A stretch of 55,292 nt of DNA from Bdellovibrionota bacterium (lineage in GTDB: Bacteria > Bdellovibrionota > Bdellovibrionia > Bdellovibrionales > JAMPXM01). The stretch covers positions 1 to 55,292 of the forward strand of contig CAUJGS010000132.1 of the NCBI GenBank assembly GCA_963170185.1, in the 5' to 3' direction. The number at the start of each line of letters is the position of its first letter. Position 1 is the stretch's first letter. The position numbers and the translations under genes are program-made. Shown one piece after another: positions 23,474-32,012 of this stretch. The notes beneath the pieces are model-generated. The model was not told the DNA's origin. It made no database searches and saw nothing but the letters and a program-made list of their open reading frames with translations.

Positions 23474-24547
23474 CTAAATTCCGCGGTTGTTTGCCAAGAA
23501 CTGCGAGAGATCTTCTATTCGAGCTTGCTGCAAATAGGTGTCTTGCGCCAGTGACCAGGACCATTGTTCATGACCCGCACGATCGATTTCCACAATTCGC
23601 GGTTTCGACGTGATATCCGTGAAAAGCACCGTGCCTGACTTAAGAAGCTGCACGCCTCCCCAACGTTTGGCGTAAAACGCCTTCGACGGCTTCGCGGGAT
23701 ATACCCAAACATCCTTCCCACTTACCAGGTCATGCTCGATGAGCTGACTATACGGCCTTGTCGGTGTGCCGTTGTCGTAGAAAAGCATGTTGCCGTTCTT
23801 TAGAATCTGCGTGTCGTGGGTCATATGCCAGTCGTCTTCTCGCATCGCCTTTTGCCACAGAACCTTTTTTAAATTTTTATCCAGAACGAAGGTCAGCATC
23901 AGCGAAATGTCATTGATGATGTAGCCTCCGGACTGAAAAGCGGGAATCGATTTCGTCACGTCATTCGCCGGAATTTCGTAGAATGTATTCACGTGAGTCA
24001 CTTCCCATTTCACTTCACCAAAACGGGAAACATTCCAAACCATGGGATAGCGCCGCTTTACAGCGTCTTGCCAAGATTTTTTCAAAAACTGCGCACGCTC
24101 CTTTGCCAATGAAAAACTGCGCCGCAGCTTTCCGTCTTGACCGAGAACCAAAAGAAGGTCGCCGCGCGCCCGGCCTGTCGCTTTGTCACCTACGTCGACG
24201 ATTTCGCTGCCGATGACAAGTATCTCGCCGCCATCTAGGCTCGAGTTTATTTGATGATGGGCACGTGTCGGGTAGCTCCAAACTTCCCTCATCTGGGCAT
24301 CGAACTTCGCGACACGCTGAGGGAACGTCATCACCACCGATCCGTCTTTTTGAAACAGGCAAAGCTCGCCAGGAAACTTCCTCAGTGACCTCGGACTGGT
24401 GCGCTTACCCGTTTTGCTGTCTCGTGCGACTTCATATATCTCACAGCCAAAATTTAAGTGCTGCCCCTCGGCAAACACCGCACGCACCAGCAAAATTCCC
24501 ATCACAAAGAGCGCGGCTCGAAGGCCGAGTTGAAAACTACGGCGCAT
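23474..24547 (-). CDS. arylsulfotransferase (ASST)-like beta-propeller protein, exported
   Basis: About 357 aa from ATG 24547, which lies 2 nt after the upstream stop. It has a signal peptide (LRAALFVMGILLVRAVFA) and then propeller blades. DWHMTHDTQILKNGNMLFYDNG is the family's HD..LxNGNxL..DNG signature, and RIVEIDRAGHEQWSW is a blade end. Related ASST enzymes move sulfate between phenolic compounds in the periplasm by way of a His; the His of THD is present. Substrate unknown. It is third gene of the P460 operon. Confidence 0.72.
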   Translation of the reverse strand: MRRSFQLGLRAALFVMGILLVRAVFAEGQHLNFGCEIYEVARDSKTGKRTSPRSLRKFPGELCLFQKDGSVVMTFPQRVAKFDAQMREVWSYPTRAHHQINSSLDGGEILVIGSEIVDVGDKATGRARGDLLLVLGQDGKLRRSFSLAKERAQFLKKSWQDAVKRRYPMVWNVSRFGEVKWEVTHVNTFYEIPANDVTKSIPAFQSGGYIINDISLMLTFVLDKNLKKVLWQKAMREDDWHMTHDTQILKNGNMLFYDNGTPTRPYSQLIEHDLVSGKDVWVYPAKPSKAFYAKRWGGVQLLKSGTVLFTDITSKPRIVEIDRAGHEQWSWSLAQDTYLQQARIEDLSQFLANNRGI

Positions 24548-24549
24548 AT

Positions 24550-25041
24550 CTAGTTCAAACCCTTTCGCGAACAAAGCGATGCGTACCGAATCGTCTCAAT
24601 CACGCATTCTTCCGTGCCGCACAAACGCTTGAGATCAAACTGCTTGGAGCTTTCTTTGCAAACAAGAAACGCCAGGCGCATCCAATGAGTCTGATCTTCT
24701 TTCCGACAAAGCCCCGGAACACCTGTTTCGTTCGTCAAAATACGAGCTGACCTCACGACGTACGCATCCGTGTCGATATTTTCGAATTGAGTCAGCGACC
24801 GCTTTTCACAATCGCCGTCGACGGGCGACGAACCAAAATAGGGCTCCTCGTTTCTTTGATAAAAACTTTTGAGATAGTTCCATCGCTCATTCAGCCAGCG
24901 CACCTGGTCTTCTTGCGAGAGGTTTTGATGAAACTCCGAAGTCTTGATCTTTGACGGATCGATGTCGTTGGACGAGTTTGATACCGTCTGGCAGCCACAT
25001 ACTCCCACAAGCGATACGCAAAGAAGCCAGCGTGCCGTCAT
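24550..25041 (-). CDS. putative lipoprotein
   Basis: 163 aa. The second ATG (25041) has GGGAG at suitable spacing and overlaps the P460 stop. The signal ends in VGVCGCQT, with the second Cys as the likely lipid-modified residue. The remainder is helical and Cys-rich (CEKRS, GLCRKED, CKES, LCGTEEC, SLCSRK) without recognised domains. It is encoded between the cytochrome and the ASST-like protein and probably acts with them in the periplasm. Confidence 0.75.
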   Translation of the reverse strand: MTARWLLCVSLVGVCGCQTVSNSSNDIDPSKIKTSEFHQNLSQEDQVRWLNERWNYLKSFYQRNEEPYFGSSPVDGDCEKRSLTQFENIDTDAYVVRSARILTNETGVPGLCRKEDQTHWMRLAFLVCKESSKQFDLKRLCGTEECVIETIRYASLCSRKGLN

Positions 25042-25982
25042 CATTCTCCCTTGTAACAGAACTGTAGAACTTTAACGGTGTCTTTTACGGCTTGTTCGCC
25101 GCCATCCACCGCACCAGCCACTGCGAGGAAAATCGCTTCGCCGGGAGCGCATGGCTTGGCGTCCTTGATCAGGCTTTTGCCAGCTTCCGGCTTCGCAAAG
25201 ACCAGCGAAAATCTTTTCGCGTCCTGACTCAAAAGCATGGCCGGTTTGCCTGCGCGAGAGGCCTCTCGGCTTAAGAGAGGTCTAACCTCATCAAGTGTCC
25301 CCTCAAAAACATGCCTCGTTATTTCACCCTCCAGAACGCGAACGCTCTGACTGCCGACGGGCAAATGCTGACTCACGTTCCCAGGAAGAGCTTTCGCTTC
25401 CATGTCGCGAAAGCTCCAGTTCTTCGAGGCGGGTAACGACAAAAGCGACGACTTGGGCGCCAACCCCGCCATAGGAACCGAAAAAACAAAGTCGCGCTCT
25501 GGAACGATCTTGTGACAGGCGGCACAAGCTAATGCCGCTTGCTTAGCATCACCCGGCGCCATTTTTCCGTCTTCCGTATAAAGCGCGTAGCCCCAGCCAT
25601 CCGTGTGCGCGAATTTCTTCTCGTCACGAATCATCAGCTGAAACCGACGAACTCCACCGGGCACAGCGGATGACGGAAACGAAGCATCCTCGCCCGTGGC
25701 GATTCCAGTTTTCGCGAAGACAGCGCCCTTGGGATAAGGATCTTTCGTTTTGCCAGCCAACCGTGCGGTCATATGCTTCCACGCGACCGGGTTGGCGTAC
25801 GTGAACCGAAGCTCACCCGTGTCTTTGCGAAAGCGAACCGTGACGAGCTTCCAATCTTTTTCAAAGTTCTTATAAGGCTCTAGGCGAATTTGACTCTCGT
25901 CGGCGAAGGCGCCGAAAGGCAAAGATGCACTTAAGACTGTCGCAAGCGAAAGAACCAAGATCGTTAGCGCGCGTTTGCTCAT
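25041..25982 (-). CDS. cytochrome P460 family protein
   Basis: About 313 aa. A signal peptide is followed by a P460 domain: YPKGAVFAKTGIATG, DGWGYALYTEDGKM and the haem-binding CAACHK near residue 150, which attaches a c-type haem in the periplasm. A C-terminal extension of about 130 residues contains no second CxxCH. P460 proteins oxidise hydroxylamine or act in NO detoxification, but distant members have unknown substrates. It is the first gene of a four-gene operon. The start is ATG 25982, with a GTG two codons earlier. Confidence 0.8.
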   Translation of the reverse strand: MSKRALTILVLSLATVLSASLPFGAFADESQIRLEPYKNFEKDWKLVTVRFRKDTGELRFTYANPVAWKHMTARLAGKTKDPYPKGAVFAKTGIATGEDASFPSSAVPGGVRRFQLMIRDEKKFAHTDGWGYALYTEDGKMAPGDAKQAALACAACHKIVPERDFVFSVPMAGLAPKSSLLSLPASKNWSFRDMEAKALPGNVSQHLPVGSQSVRVLEGEITRHVFEGTLDEVRPLLSREASRAGKPAMLLSQDAKRFSLVFAKPEAGKSLIKDAKPCAPGEAIFLAVAGAVDGGEQAVKDTVKVLQFCYKGE

Positions 25983-26198
25983 ACACACATGCTAGCAATC
26001 TCTCGCCGCAATCGAAACCACGACGCATCGCAAAGGGGCGTCCCGTTCTGCCTCGCCTTGAGACATATATTCTCATTTCCTCTAGCAAAACGACCCGAGC
26101 AACGCTCTGACGACGCTGGATCTTGGTACGGTACTTGATCCTACTAGGTCCCGTTGATAAACGACCGCCACAAAAACAACTCGAAACAGGAGCTTTTT

Positions 26199-26948
26199 AT
26201 GAACATCGGATGTGCAAGCTTGAAAAACGTAGGGATGCTAGGAGCATTTGTTGCGATCACTGCGATCGCCGGAGCCGCGCTCGGGCAAACCGTACCGCCC
26301 ATCATGACTGAACCGACAAAAATACCTGCGGCTTATCAGACCGCATATATTCCCGGTGGGTTTGACTCAAACGACAGCGTGGAAGTCGTCCTAGAAGGAC
26401 GCTTCTCGAGTTCATGCTGGCGCCCCGCTGAAATCTCCTTTGCCGTCGATCAAGACAAAAAAGAAATTCTCGTCGGCCCCGCCGCGTATCTCTACCCAGC
26501 TCGCCTCTGCGCGCAGTTGATCCTGCCCTTTGACCGCGTTGTAAGCTTCGGAGTTCTGAAACCCGGCACCTACAAACTGGTTCAAGCAACCGACGGTGTT
26601 GAGCTCGGCGAGATCCCGGTCCAACCCGCACAATCTGAAAGACCAGATGACTTCATGTACGCGCCGGTTTCACAGGCCTTCTTTAAAAAGAAAGGTGCAG
26701 ACGGCGAAGTCACACTCGCGGGAAATTTCCCAAACAGCTGCATGCAAATGGACGAGGTTAAAGTCACCGTCGAGCCAAAGGTGCTTGTGCTGCAACCGAT
26801 TGCCAAAATCGACAAGCGGCTCGGCTGCCAAGACGGCCACTACCCCTTCCAGGTCAAAACTAAGATTCCTAACATTCCGGCCGGACGCTATTTGCTTCAC
26901 GTGCGTTCAATGAACGCCAAGTCCATCAACAGCCTGGTCGATATGTGA
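26199..26948 (+). CDS. secreted protein with two homologous domains
   Basis: 249 aa from ATG 26199, with a perfect AGGAG site. A signal peptide ends near ALGQ. Two related beta-rich units follow: SVEVVLEGRFSSSCWRPAEI to KPGTYKLV, and GEVTLAGNFPNSCMQMDEV to PAGRYLLHV. Each has a Cys pair about 45-50 residues apart, presumably a disulfide. No family is recognised. It faces away from the P460 operon and is followed by a double terminator. Confidence 0.75.
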   Translation: MNIGCASLKNVGMLGAFVAITAIAGAALGQTVPPIMTEPTKIPAAYQTAYIPGGFDSNDSVEVVLEGRFSSSCWRPAEISFAVDQDKKEILVGPAAYLYPARLCAQLILPFDRVVSFGVLKPGTYKLVQATDGVELGEIPVQPAQSERPDDFMYAPVSQAFFKKKGADGEVTLAGNFPNSCMQMDEVKVTVEPKVLVLQPIAKIDKRLGCQDGHYPFQVKTKIPNIPAGRYLLHVRSMNAKSINSLVDM

Positions 26949-26955
26949 TTTTAGA

Positions 26956-27006
26956 CCCCTAATGCCGTTAGGGGCATCCTCAGACCTCGGCGTATTCGCC
27001 GGGGTC
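26956..27006 (+). terminator. tandem hairpin terminator
   Basis: Two stem-loops in series: CCCCTAA/TTAGGGG at 26956-26974 and a 10-bp stem with TATT loop at 26983-27006. The second is followed directly by TTTTCTTATT, a classic rho-independent end for the 26199-26948 gene. Confidence 0.88.
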
Positions 27007-27060
27007 TTTTCTTATTAAAAACGCCTTGAGTATTTGCTCGGTTCCTTCTTAATAGGGGCC

Positions 27061-28383
27061 ATGAGTCAGAAAAAGAAATCCAAACCAGCCAACAAACACC
27101 TCAGCTCCGCCTACGACCGTTCGACATCACGCTCGAAAATGGTCCACGGAACACCCGTCACCAACGCTTGGGAATTCTCCAAACATCTGATCCCGCCGAT
27201 CACCTCCAACACGACATTTCGTCTCGGTTCGCTGGATCGCGGTGCAAAAGGCTTTCTTCAATTTGGCTCCGAAGAGCTGTCGAGAGACCCAAGTCACGAA
27301 CCTATTCTGATTTACGATCGCCTCGATGAACCCAACACTTTGCTCCTAGAAGAACATCTGGCACAGCTTGAGGGCTCAGAGTCCGCCGTAACCTTCGGCT
27401 CCGGTATGGGCGCGATCTCCTCGTCCCTGCTTTCTGTCATGAAGTCCGGCCAACGCGTGATCGCGCATCGCAATCTTTACGGTTGCACATACAGTCTGCT
27501 CGCCGATTGGCTTCCGCGCTTTGGCATTCAATCGACGTTCATCGACGTGAATTCACGCGAGCATCGTCAACTTCTCCACGATCCCAATGTTCGCGTACTC
27601 TATTTTGAGTGCGTCTCAAACCCGAGCCTCGATCTTGCGGATCTCCCGGCCATCATGTCGGAAGTAAAGAAGATCAACAAAACTCGCAGCGAATCGGATC
27701 GCATTATCACGATTGTCGATAACACCTTCGCAACACCTTGGGGTCTTCGCCCGATCGAGTGGGGCATCGATATCGTGATTCACAGTCTGACGAAAAATAT
27801 CGGCGGATTCGGCACCGAAATGGGTGGCGCGGCGATGAGCAAAAAAACGTTCGAACGCGGACTCAAACTGGCGCGCAAAGACTTTGGCGCTATCTTGAAT
27901 CCAAAGTCGGCGTGGGGAATCACCGTTCACGGCATTCCAACGCTGGCACTTCGCTTTGAAAAACAACAAACGAATGCAATGGCGGTCGCACGATTCCTTG
28001 AGCGACATCCAAAGGTGGAGAAGGTCACGTATCCAGGCCTCAAAAGCTACTCACACGCAAAACTCGCCAAGCGCGTCTTGCGCACGCCAGAAGGAAAGTT
28101 CGCACCCGGGACGATGATCTCTTTCACCGTGAAGGGCAATCTCGAGAAGTGCCGTCGCTTCGTCGATCATATCGCGAAGAATAGTTACTCCATCACGCTT
28201 GCTGTGAGCCTCGGGCTCACGAAAACGTTGATCGAAGTTCCTGGATATATGACTCATGCCGCGATCCCCAAGGACAAGCAATCTGAGTCGGGAATCGATC
28301 CCCGCTTGATTCGCCTCAGTCTTGGAATTGAAGATTCCAAAGATTTGATCGCGGACCTCGACGCTGCGTTCCGCGCACTTTGA
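27061..28383 (+). CDS. Cys/Met metabolism PLP-dependent enzyme
   Basis: 440 aa, fold-type I PLP enzyme of the cystathionine synthase/lyase and methionine gamma-lyase group. Key parts are VTFGSGMGAISSSLLS, the Tyr of LYGCTYSLL, VDNTFATPWGLRPIEWG with the PLP-binding Asp, and IHSLTKNIGG with the Schiff-base Lys. LIRLSLGIEDSKDLIADLD is the C-terminal signature. The N-terminus is longer than usual by about 40 basic residues. Which reaction (gamma-lyase, gamma-synthase or sulfhydrylase) cannot be read from sequence. A GGGG site precedes the ATG, and a terminator upstream isolates it. Confidence 0.87.
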   Translation: MSQKKKSKPANKHLSSAYDRSTSRSKMVHGTPVTNAWEFSKHLIPPITSNTTFRLGSLDRGAKGFLQFGSEELSRDPSHEPILIYDRLDEPNTLLLEEHLAQLEGSESAVTFGSGMGAISSSLLSVMKSGQRVIAHRNLYGCTYSLLADWLPRFGIQSTFIDVNSREHRQLLHDPNVRVLYFECVSNPSLDLADLPAIMSEVKKINKTRSESDRIITIVDNTFATPWGLRPIEWGIDIVIHSLTKNIGGFGTEMGGAAMSKKTFERGLKLARKDFGAILNPKSAWGITVHGIPTLALRFEKQQTNAMAVARFLERHPKVEKVTYPGLKSYSHAKLAKRVLRTPEGKFAPGTMISFTVKGNLEKCRRFVDHIAKNSYSITLAVSLGLTKTLIEVPGYMTHAAIPKDKQSESGIDPRLIRLSLGIEDSKDLIADLDAAFRAL

Positions 28384-28420
28384 TTGGACACTGACCCACA
28401 TGGCTTGATCTGATCGAGCC

Positions 28421-29527
28421 ATGTACACCTTGAAAAAATCCTTCTCGATTTTTGGTGCTGACCTTCAAGACGCGATGGCGTCCGACCCTGACTTCTTCTC
28501 TCGATTGAAGTCGGCGAAAAAATCTCCCGACGCCGAAGACCTTCTACTAATCGGTGAGCGGTTTGGTTTTTTCAAAAAACCGACGCGGCCGATAGCGGCC
28601 TCGGTTTTTGTCACAAAGGGTGGCGTCCTCAAGACCAGCCTCACTTTGAACCTCGCACGCATGGCGGCTCTGCACGGACTAAAAGTCTGCGTGGTCGGAC
28701 TCGATATGCAGGGCGATATTACGCAGGCCCTTGGCAATGAGGGGCCCGACGAAAACGAATCTTTGGAAGAAGCGCTTCGGACACTCAACTCGCTTCGCGG
28801 TCTTTCAGAACTCTTTTTGGGCCAAGCCACTCTCGATCAAATCCTCATCGAAACCGAAGTGCCGGGTCTTTGCTTCATCCCTGAAACACCAGAACTTGTT
28901 TCGTTGGATCAAAGCCTACTCACGCGCAATCGTCGCGAATATTGGCTTCAAGAAAATGTCGTACAGCCGCTCAAAGAACGCTTCGATCTTATCTTGATGG
29001 ACTGTTCGCCAAACTGGAATCGACTGATCAATAACGCGCTCGTCGCAAGCGACGTTTTAATTTCTCCAGTTGAGTGCAAGATCAACAATTTCCGCAACTT
29101 GCGCACCTTCAGAGCGTTGATTGCTGAATTCAAGAAGGACATGCGGCTCTCGTTTGAGCACATCATGGTACCGACACGAGTCGTAAGCTCTCGGCGACTT
29201 TCACGAGAGATTTTCGACTGGTACCGCGCCAATCTCGACAGCTGTGTCGCGGGCTCGATTCGCGAAAGCGTTCAAGGTGAAGAGGCGACGGCATTGCGAT
29301 TGTCGATCGCCGAACACTCGCCCGGTTCCGCGCCCGCGGCGGAGATTCGTTTACTTTTGGCAGAGATTGCCGAGCGAATGGGAATTGCTCAGGCAGATTG
29401 GAAAGAACGGCTGATTCTTGATCAGGCCAAGTTAGGAGGCTCAGGTGGCGATTGGTTTGGAGAACGTAGCTTCACGAAAAACGAAGAAGGTCACGAAACC
29501 CGCGGCACCGATCTCAACCTCAACTAA
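28421..29527 (+). CDS. ParA-like ATPase with variant Walker A
   Basis: A 368-aa SIMIBI-class ATPase. The deviant P-loop reads TKGGVLKTSLTLNLA: the signature Lys of the ParA/MinD type is kept but the invariant second Gly (KGGxGKT) is Leu. VVGLDMQGDITQALG is the Walker A-prime region and DLILMDCSPNWNRLINNAL matches Walker B. The N-terminal 55 residues (helical) may bind DNA or a partner. The last 27 codons overlap the next gene in another frame. A role in segregation or positioning of DNA or protein complexes is likely. Confidence 0.85.
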   Translation: MYTLKKSFSIFGADLQDAMASDPDFFSRLKSAKKSPDAEDLLLIGERFGFFKKPTRPIAASVFVTKGGVLKTSLTLNLARMAALHGLKVCVVGLDMQGDITQALGNEGPDENESLEEALRTLNSLRGLSELFLGQATLDQILIETEVPGLCFIPETPELVSLDQSLLTRNRREYWLQENVVQPLKERFDLILMDCSPNWNRLINNALVASDVLISPVECKINNFRNLRTFRALIAEFKKDMRLSFEHIMVPTRVVSSRRLSREIFDWYRANLDSCVAGSIRESVQGEEATALRLSIAEHSPGSAPAAEIRLLLAEIAERMGIAQADWKERLILDQAKLGGSGGDWFGERSFTKNEEGHETRGTDLNLN

Positions 29528-29840
29528 GCGCACCTCGGCGAAACCAGCTTCAACCAATGTGGCGGCCGAACCGGCTCCAACCGCGAAACGCGCGCGTGTC
29601 GGAATTCGACCAGAGTTTTCAGATTCCGGAAGTGAAGTTTGGTTGTCTTTCGGTAGTTCCTACGCGGGCCAGGAAAAACCAAACCGCGCCGTCGCAATCT
29701 GCCGAGCTTGGATGAATATCGAACAAGACCTGCACCGACTCGTCATGGAACTAATCGGAGATCGCCACCGCTTCGAAAAAAAGGAAGGGCGAACCTTTTG
29801 GGCCCGCCCGCTTTCGCTTCTTCTCGCTAAAATCTCTTAA
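29445..29840 (+). CDS. small basic protein overlapping the ParA-like gene
   Basis: 131 aa. The GTG at 29445 has an excellent TAGGAGG site, so this 83-nt overlap with the ATPase gene is real in my reading. The first 50 residues are Lys/Pro/Ala/Thr-rich and flexible, and the rest (VWLSFGSSYAGQEKPNRAVAICRAW to the end) is a small folded domain without known family. Translational coupling suggests a partner of the ATPase, in the position where a ParB-like or adaptor gene would be expected. Confidence 0.7.
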   Translation: MAIGLENVASRKTKKVTKPAAPISTSTKRTSAKPASTNVAAEPAPTAKRARVGIRPEFSDSGSEVWLSFGSSYAGQEKPNRAVAICRAWMNIEQDLHRLVMELIGDRHRFEKKEGRTFWARPLSLLLAKIS

Positions 29841-29856
29841 ACAAGAATCTCGGCGA

Positions 29857-30561
29857 TTAGAAATAGATGTAGAAGCCACCTTGGACGACGAAGCCCGTGG
29901 TGTTCGTCGAAGTTCCACCCGACGAGTTCGAGATGTAGCGATACACGGCATCGCCACGAATAGCGACTGTGTTGCCAAGAGCGAACCACTTCATCTGGCC
30001 ACCGCCCTGGAACATCATCTGCGTACCAGTGACTTCCGCGTTACCAACACTTGTCGACGTGCTTCCGAACTGACCTTGCGCGCCGAGGCCGTAAACCATG
30101 TCGTTTCCGGGAGTGTTCGGCACGAGGTTGAAGTCGAAGAACCCACCAGCGGCCAAGACTCTCGAGCTGCTGCCTGTCGAAGAAGCGTAAGTCAGAGTTC
30201 CGATTGGACCGTATTCCATCGTTCCGTTGTTCCAACCATAGCGAGCGTTCACTTCAAGCTGAGTCGTGCTCGATCCACCGCCTGCCGACAAACTCGAAAG
30301 AGCCGCGGAACCACCGATGATCGTCGCGCGCGATCCACCGCCTCCGCCGCCGCCACCACCCATGTCTCCGCCGCCTCCGCCGCCAAGATCGATAGTTTGG
30401 CCGACGCGAGGACGTGCATCGTCAGGAAACTGAACAATCGCTTTTTTTCCGGAGACTTTTACGACCTTTGCCGTTTGGGCATTAGCACCAAGCGAAAAAA
30501 GAACGATCGTTGCGAGTCCCAAAGTGCCAAGAGAGATACGTGCAGCGCTGCAGATGCCCAT
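29857..30561 (-). CDS. outer-membrane beta-barrel protein with poly-Gly linker
   Basis: 234 aa. A signal peptide (ends ANAQ) is followed by a short beta domain (AKVVKVSGKKAIVQFPDD), a Gly-rich hinge of about 20 residues near positions 60-78, then an eight-strand-like barrel. The barrel has alternating hydrophobic strands and a C-terminal GGFYIYF ending in Phe, the BAM recognition signal. It is the last feature before the lysine-aminomutase cluster and converges on the 29840 stop within 16 bp. Confidence 0.75.
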   Translation of the reverse strand: MGICSAARISLGTLGLATIVLFSLGANAQTAKVVKVSGKKAIVQFPDDARPRVGQTIDLGGGGGGDMGGGGGGGGGSRATIIGGSAALSSLSAGGGSSTTQLEVNARYGWNNGTMEYGPIGTLTYASSTGSSSRVLAAGGFFDFNLVPNTPGNDMVYGLGAQGQFGSTSTSVGNAEVTGTQMMFQGGGQMKWFALGNTVAIRGDAVYRYISNSSGGTSTNTTGFVVQGGFYIYF

Positions 30562-30714
30562 TTTGCAAATCCTCCGATGATTATGTCTGACGCCACCTAC
30601 AGGGTACGTTGACGGAATACGTCGTCAACTGACACTTCTTCGAACCCCCGACCAATGTCTTGAACACAAACGGTCTACTGCCCTCGTTTTTTTTTAGAGG
30701 GGAGGATGGTCGGT

Positions 30715-31962
30715 ATGGATCGGGGCGCTTTCAGAAATCGAACTCTCTTGGTCGGTCAGTGTTTGATCCTCGTCGGCATACAGGCTCTAGCGCCCGAACA
30801 GTGGCGGTATTTTTCGGCCTTCTGGCCACAAGGCATCGAAGGCTCGCCTCACCCCGTCCTCACAAGTCTCGCGCTGATCCCGGCCATCGTTCTCGTCGCC
30901 GGGCTGTTTTCCGCACCACACTGGTTCTATCTAATCGCCGCACTCGCGATTGGCGGCATCGGCAACCCGATCGTGGTTTTTGCTGCAATTGGGTTTTTAT
31001 CTCTTCTTTTTTTTATGGCTCCGCTGGCTCGCGAGCGCGCACTCCTGACGGCGATATGGATCGGATCTCTATTTGCGGTCCTGATTTGGTCGAACACCGC
31101 AATCTTTCAGAGAAATCCCCCGCCACCGTTGCTCTGGTTCAGCATCATGTTGCACACGACATGGGGGCTCAAAAGTTTGGCGTGGGTCGTTTCCGTTCGA
31201 AGCTACCGCATGAACTTCACGTACAAACAGTTTGCGACCTATTTCTTTCATCCTAGCTTCATGATGTTCACCAACGACCTCTCTGTACTTACACCTGATC
31301 GATTTCTGCGGGCCGATTCGGAAAAACGAGTGTCCACCTGGACAGACAGTCTTGGTCTTCTAGGTGGCGGCTTGGTTTTGCTCGCCCTCTACGCGCTCTG
31401 CCAAAATCTGTACTTCAAACAACTCGACTCCGTCGGCCTTTTAGCTCACCCCATCATTGGCGGCGTCATCTCGATAATGACCGCGATCATTTTCCATTGG
31501 GGCAACGTTTGTGTACAAAGCGCCTTTCTACGCGCCGAGGGGATTCACGTTCCCGTCGATATGAACAAACCATGGGAAGCTCGAACGCCTTCTGACTATT
31601 GGCGACGCATGCATTACTATGTGCGCGAATACATTCTCGATATTCTGGTAAAGCCCCTTATGACTTACGCAATCCGCTCTGGCTTGAAAGTGCACGTCGC
31701 CAAAGCGCTGCTCCTCTTGCTTCTCTTCGCTGGATTCACCTACACACAAATCGGTTACCAACCCTTCCGAGCCAATCGAGAAACCCAAATTGGCTTACTC
31801 ATTACCGCGCTGTTTTTTATGGTCACAGTGCTGCCGGAAATTTTGCCGAATACAATCCGCGGTCACCTCTTTGAGGGAGCGCCATGGAAAACAAGAACAG
31901 TGTTATGGCTTGCGCTTATAGGCGTCTACGCCGCGATCTTCCATCTCCGAGTCGGATTTTAG
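30715..31962 (+). CDS. MBOAT-like polytopic membrane protein (catalytic His region altered)
   Basis: 415 aa from ATG 30715 (GGAGG 9 nt upstream; 30706 is too close to that site). About ten transmembrane helices. SPSDYWRRMHYYVREYI-like sequence (in fact TPSDYWRRMHYYVREYILD) matches the DYWRRWHISxSxWLRDY box of membrane-bound O-acyltransferases. FKQFATYFFHPSFMM-type sequence resembles the family's upstream loop. Where the invariant His (GLWHG) should follow, FAGFTYTQIGY is present, so the usual acyl-transfer centre seems missing. First gene of a four-gene operon with aminomutase genes. A related protein is encoded at 32797. Confidence 0.65.
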   Translation: MDRGAFRNRTLLVGQCLILVGIQALAPEQWRYFSAFWPQGIEGSPHPVLTSLALIPAIVLVAGLFSAPHWFYLIAALAIGGIGNPIVVFAAIGFLSLLFFMAPLARERALLTAIWIGSLFAVLIWSNTAIFQRNPPPPLLWFSIMLHTTWGLKSLAWVVSVRSYRMNFTYKQFATYFFHPSFMMFTNDLSVLTPDRFLRADSEKRVSTWTDSLGLLGGGLVLLALYALCQNLYFKQLDSVGLLAHPIIGGVISIMTAIIFHWGNVCVQSAFLRAEGIHVPVDMNKPWEARTPSDYWRRMHYYVREYILDILVKPLMTYAIRSGLKVHVAKALLLLLLFAGFTYTQIGYQPFRANRETQIGLLITALFFMVTVLPEILPNTIRGHLFEGAPWKTRTVLWLALIGVYAAIFHLRVGF

Positions 31963-32012
31963 AAGAGTTAGGACTATCCTTCAAAAGAAGCTCCGTTTAA
32001 CGTGAGAGACAT

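Noticed and set aside
30330-30400. Run of CCGCCGCC-type repeats as a possible CRISPR or repeat array
   Set aside because: It encodes the Gly-rich hinge of the outer-membrane protein; simple codon repetition, no spacers.
30660-31256. 198-aa plus-strand frame overlapping the MBOAT-like gene
   Set aside because: Arg/Ser-rich shadow in another frame of a clear membrane protein gene.
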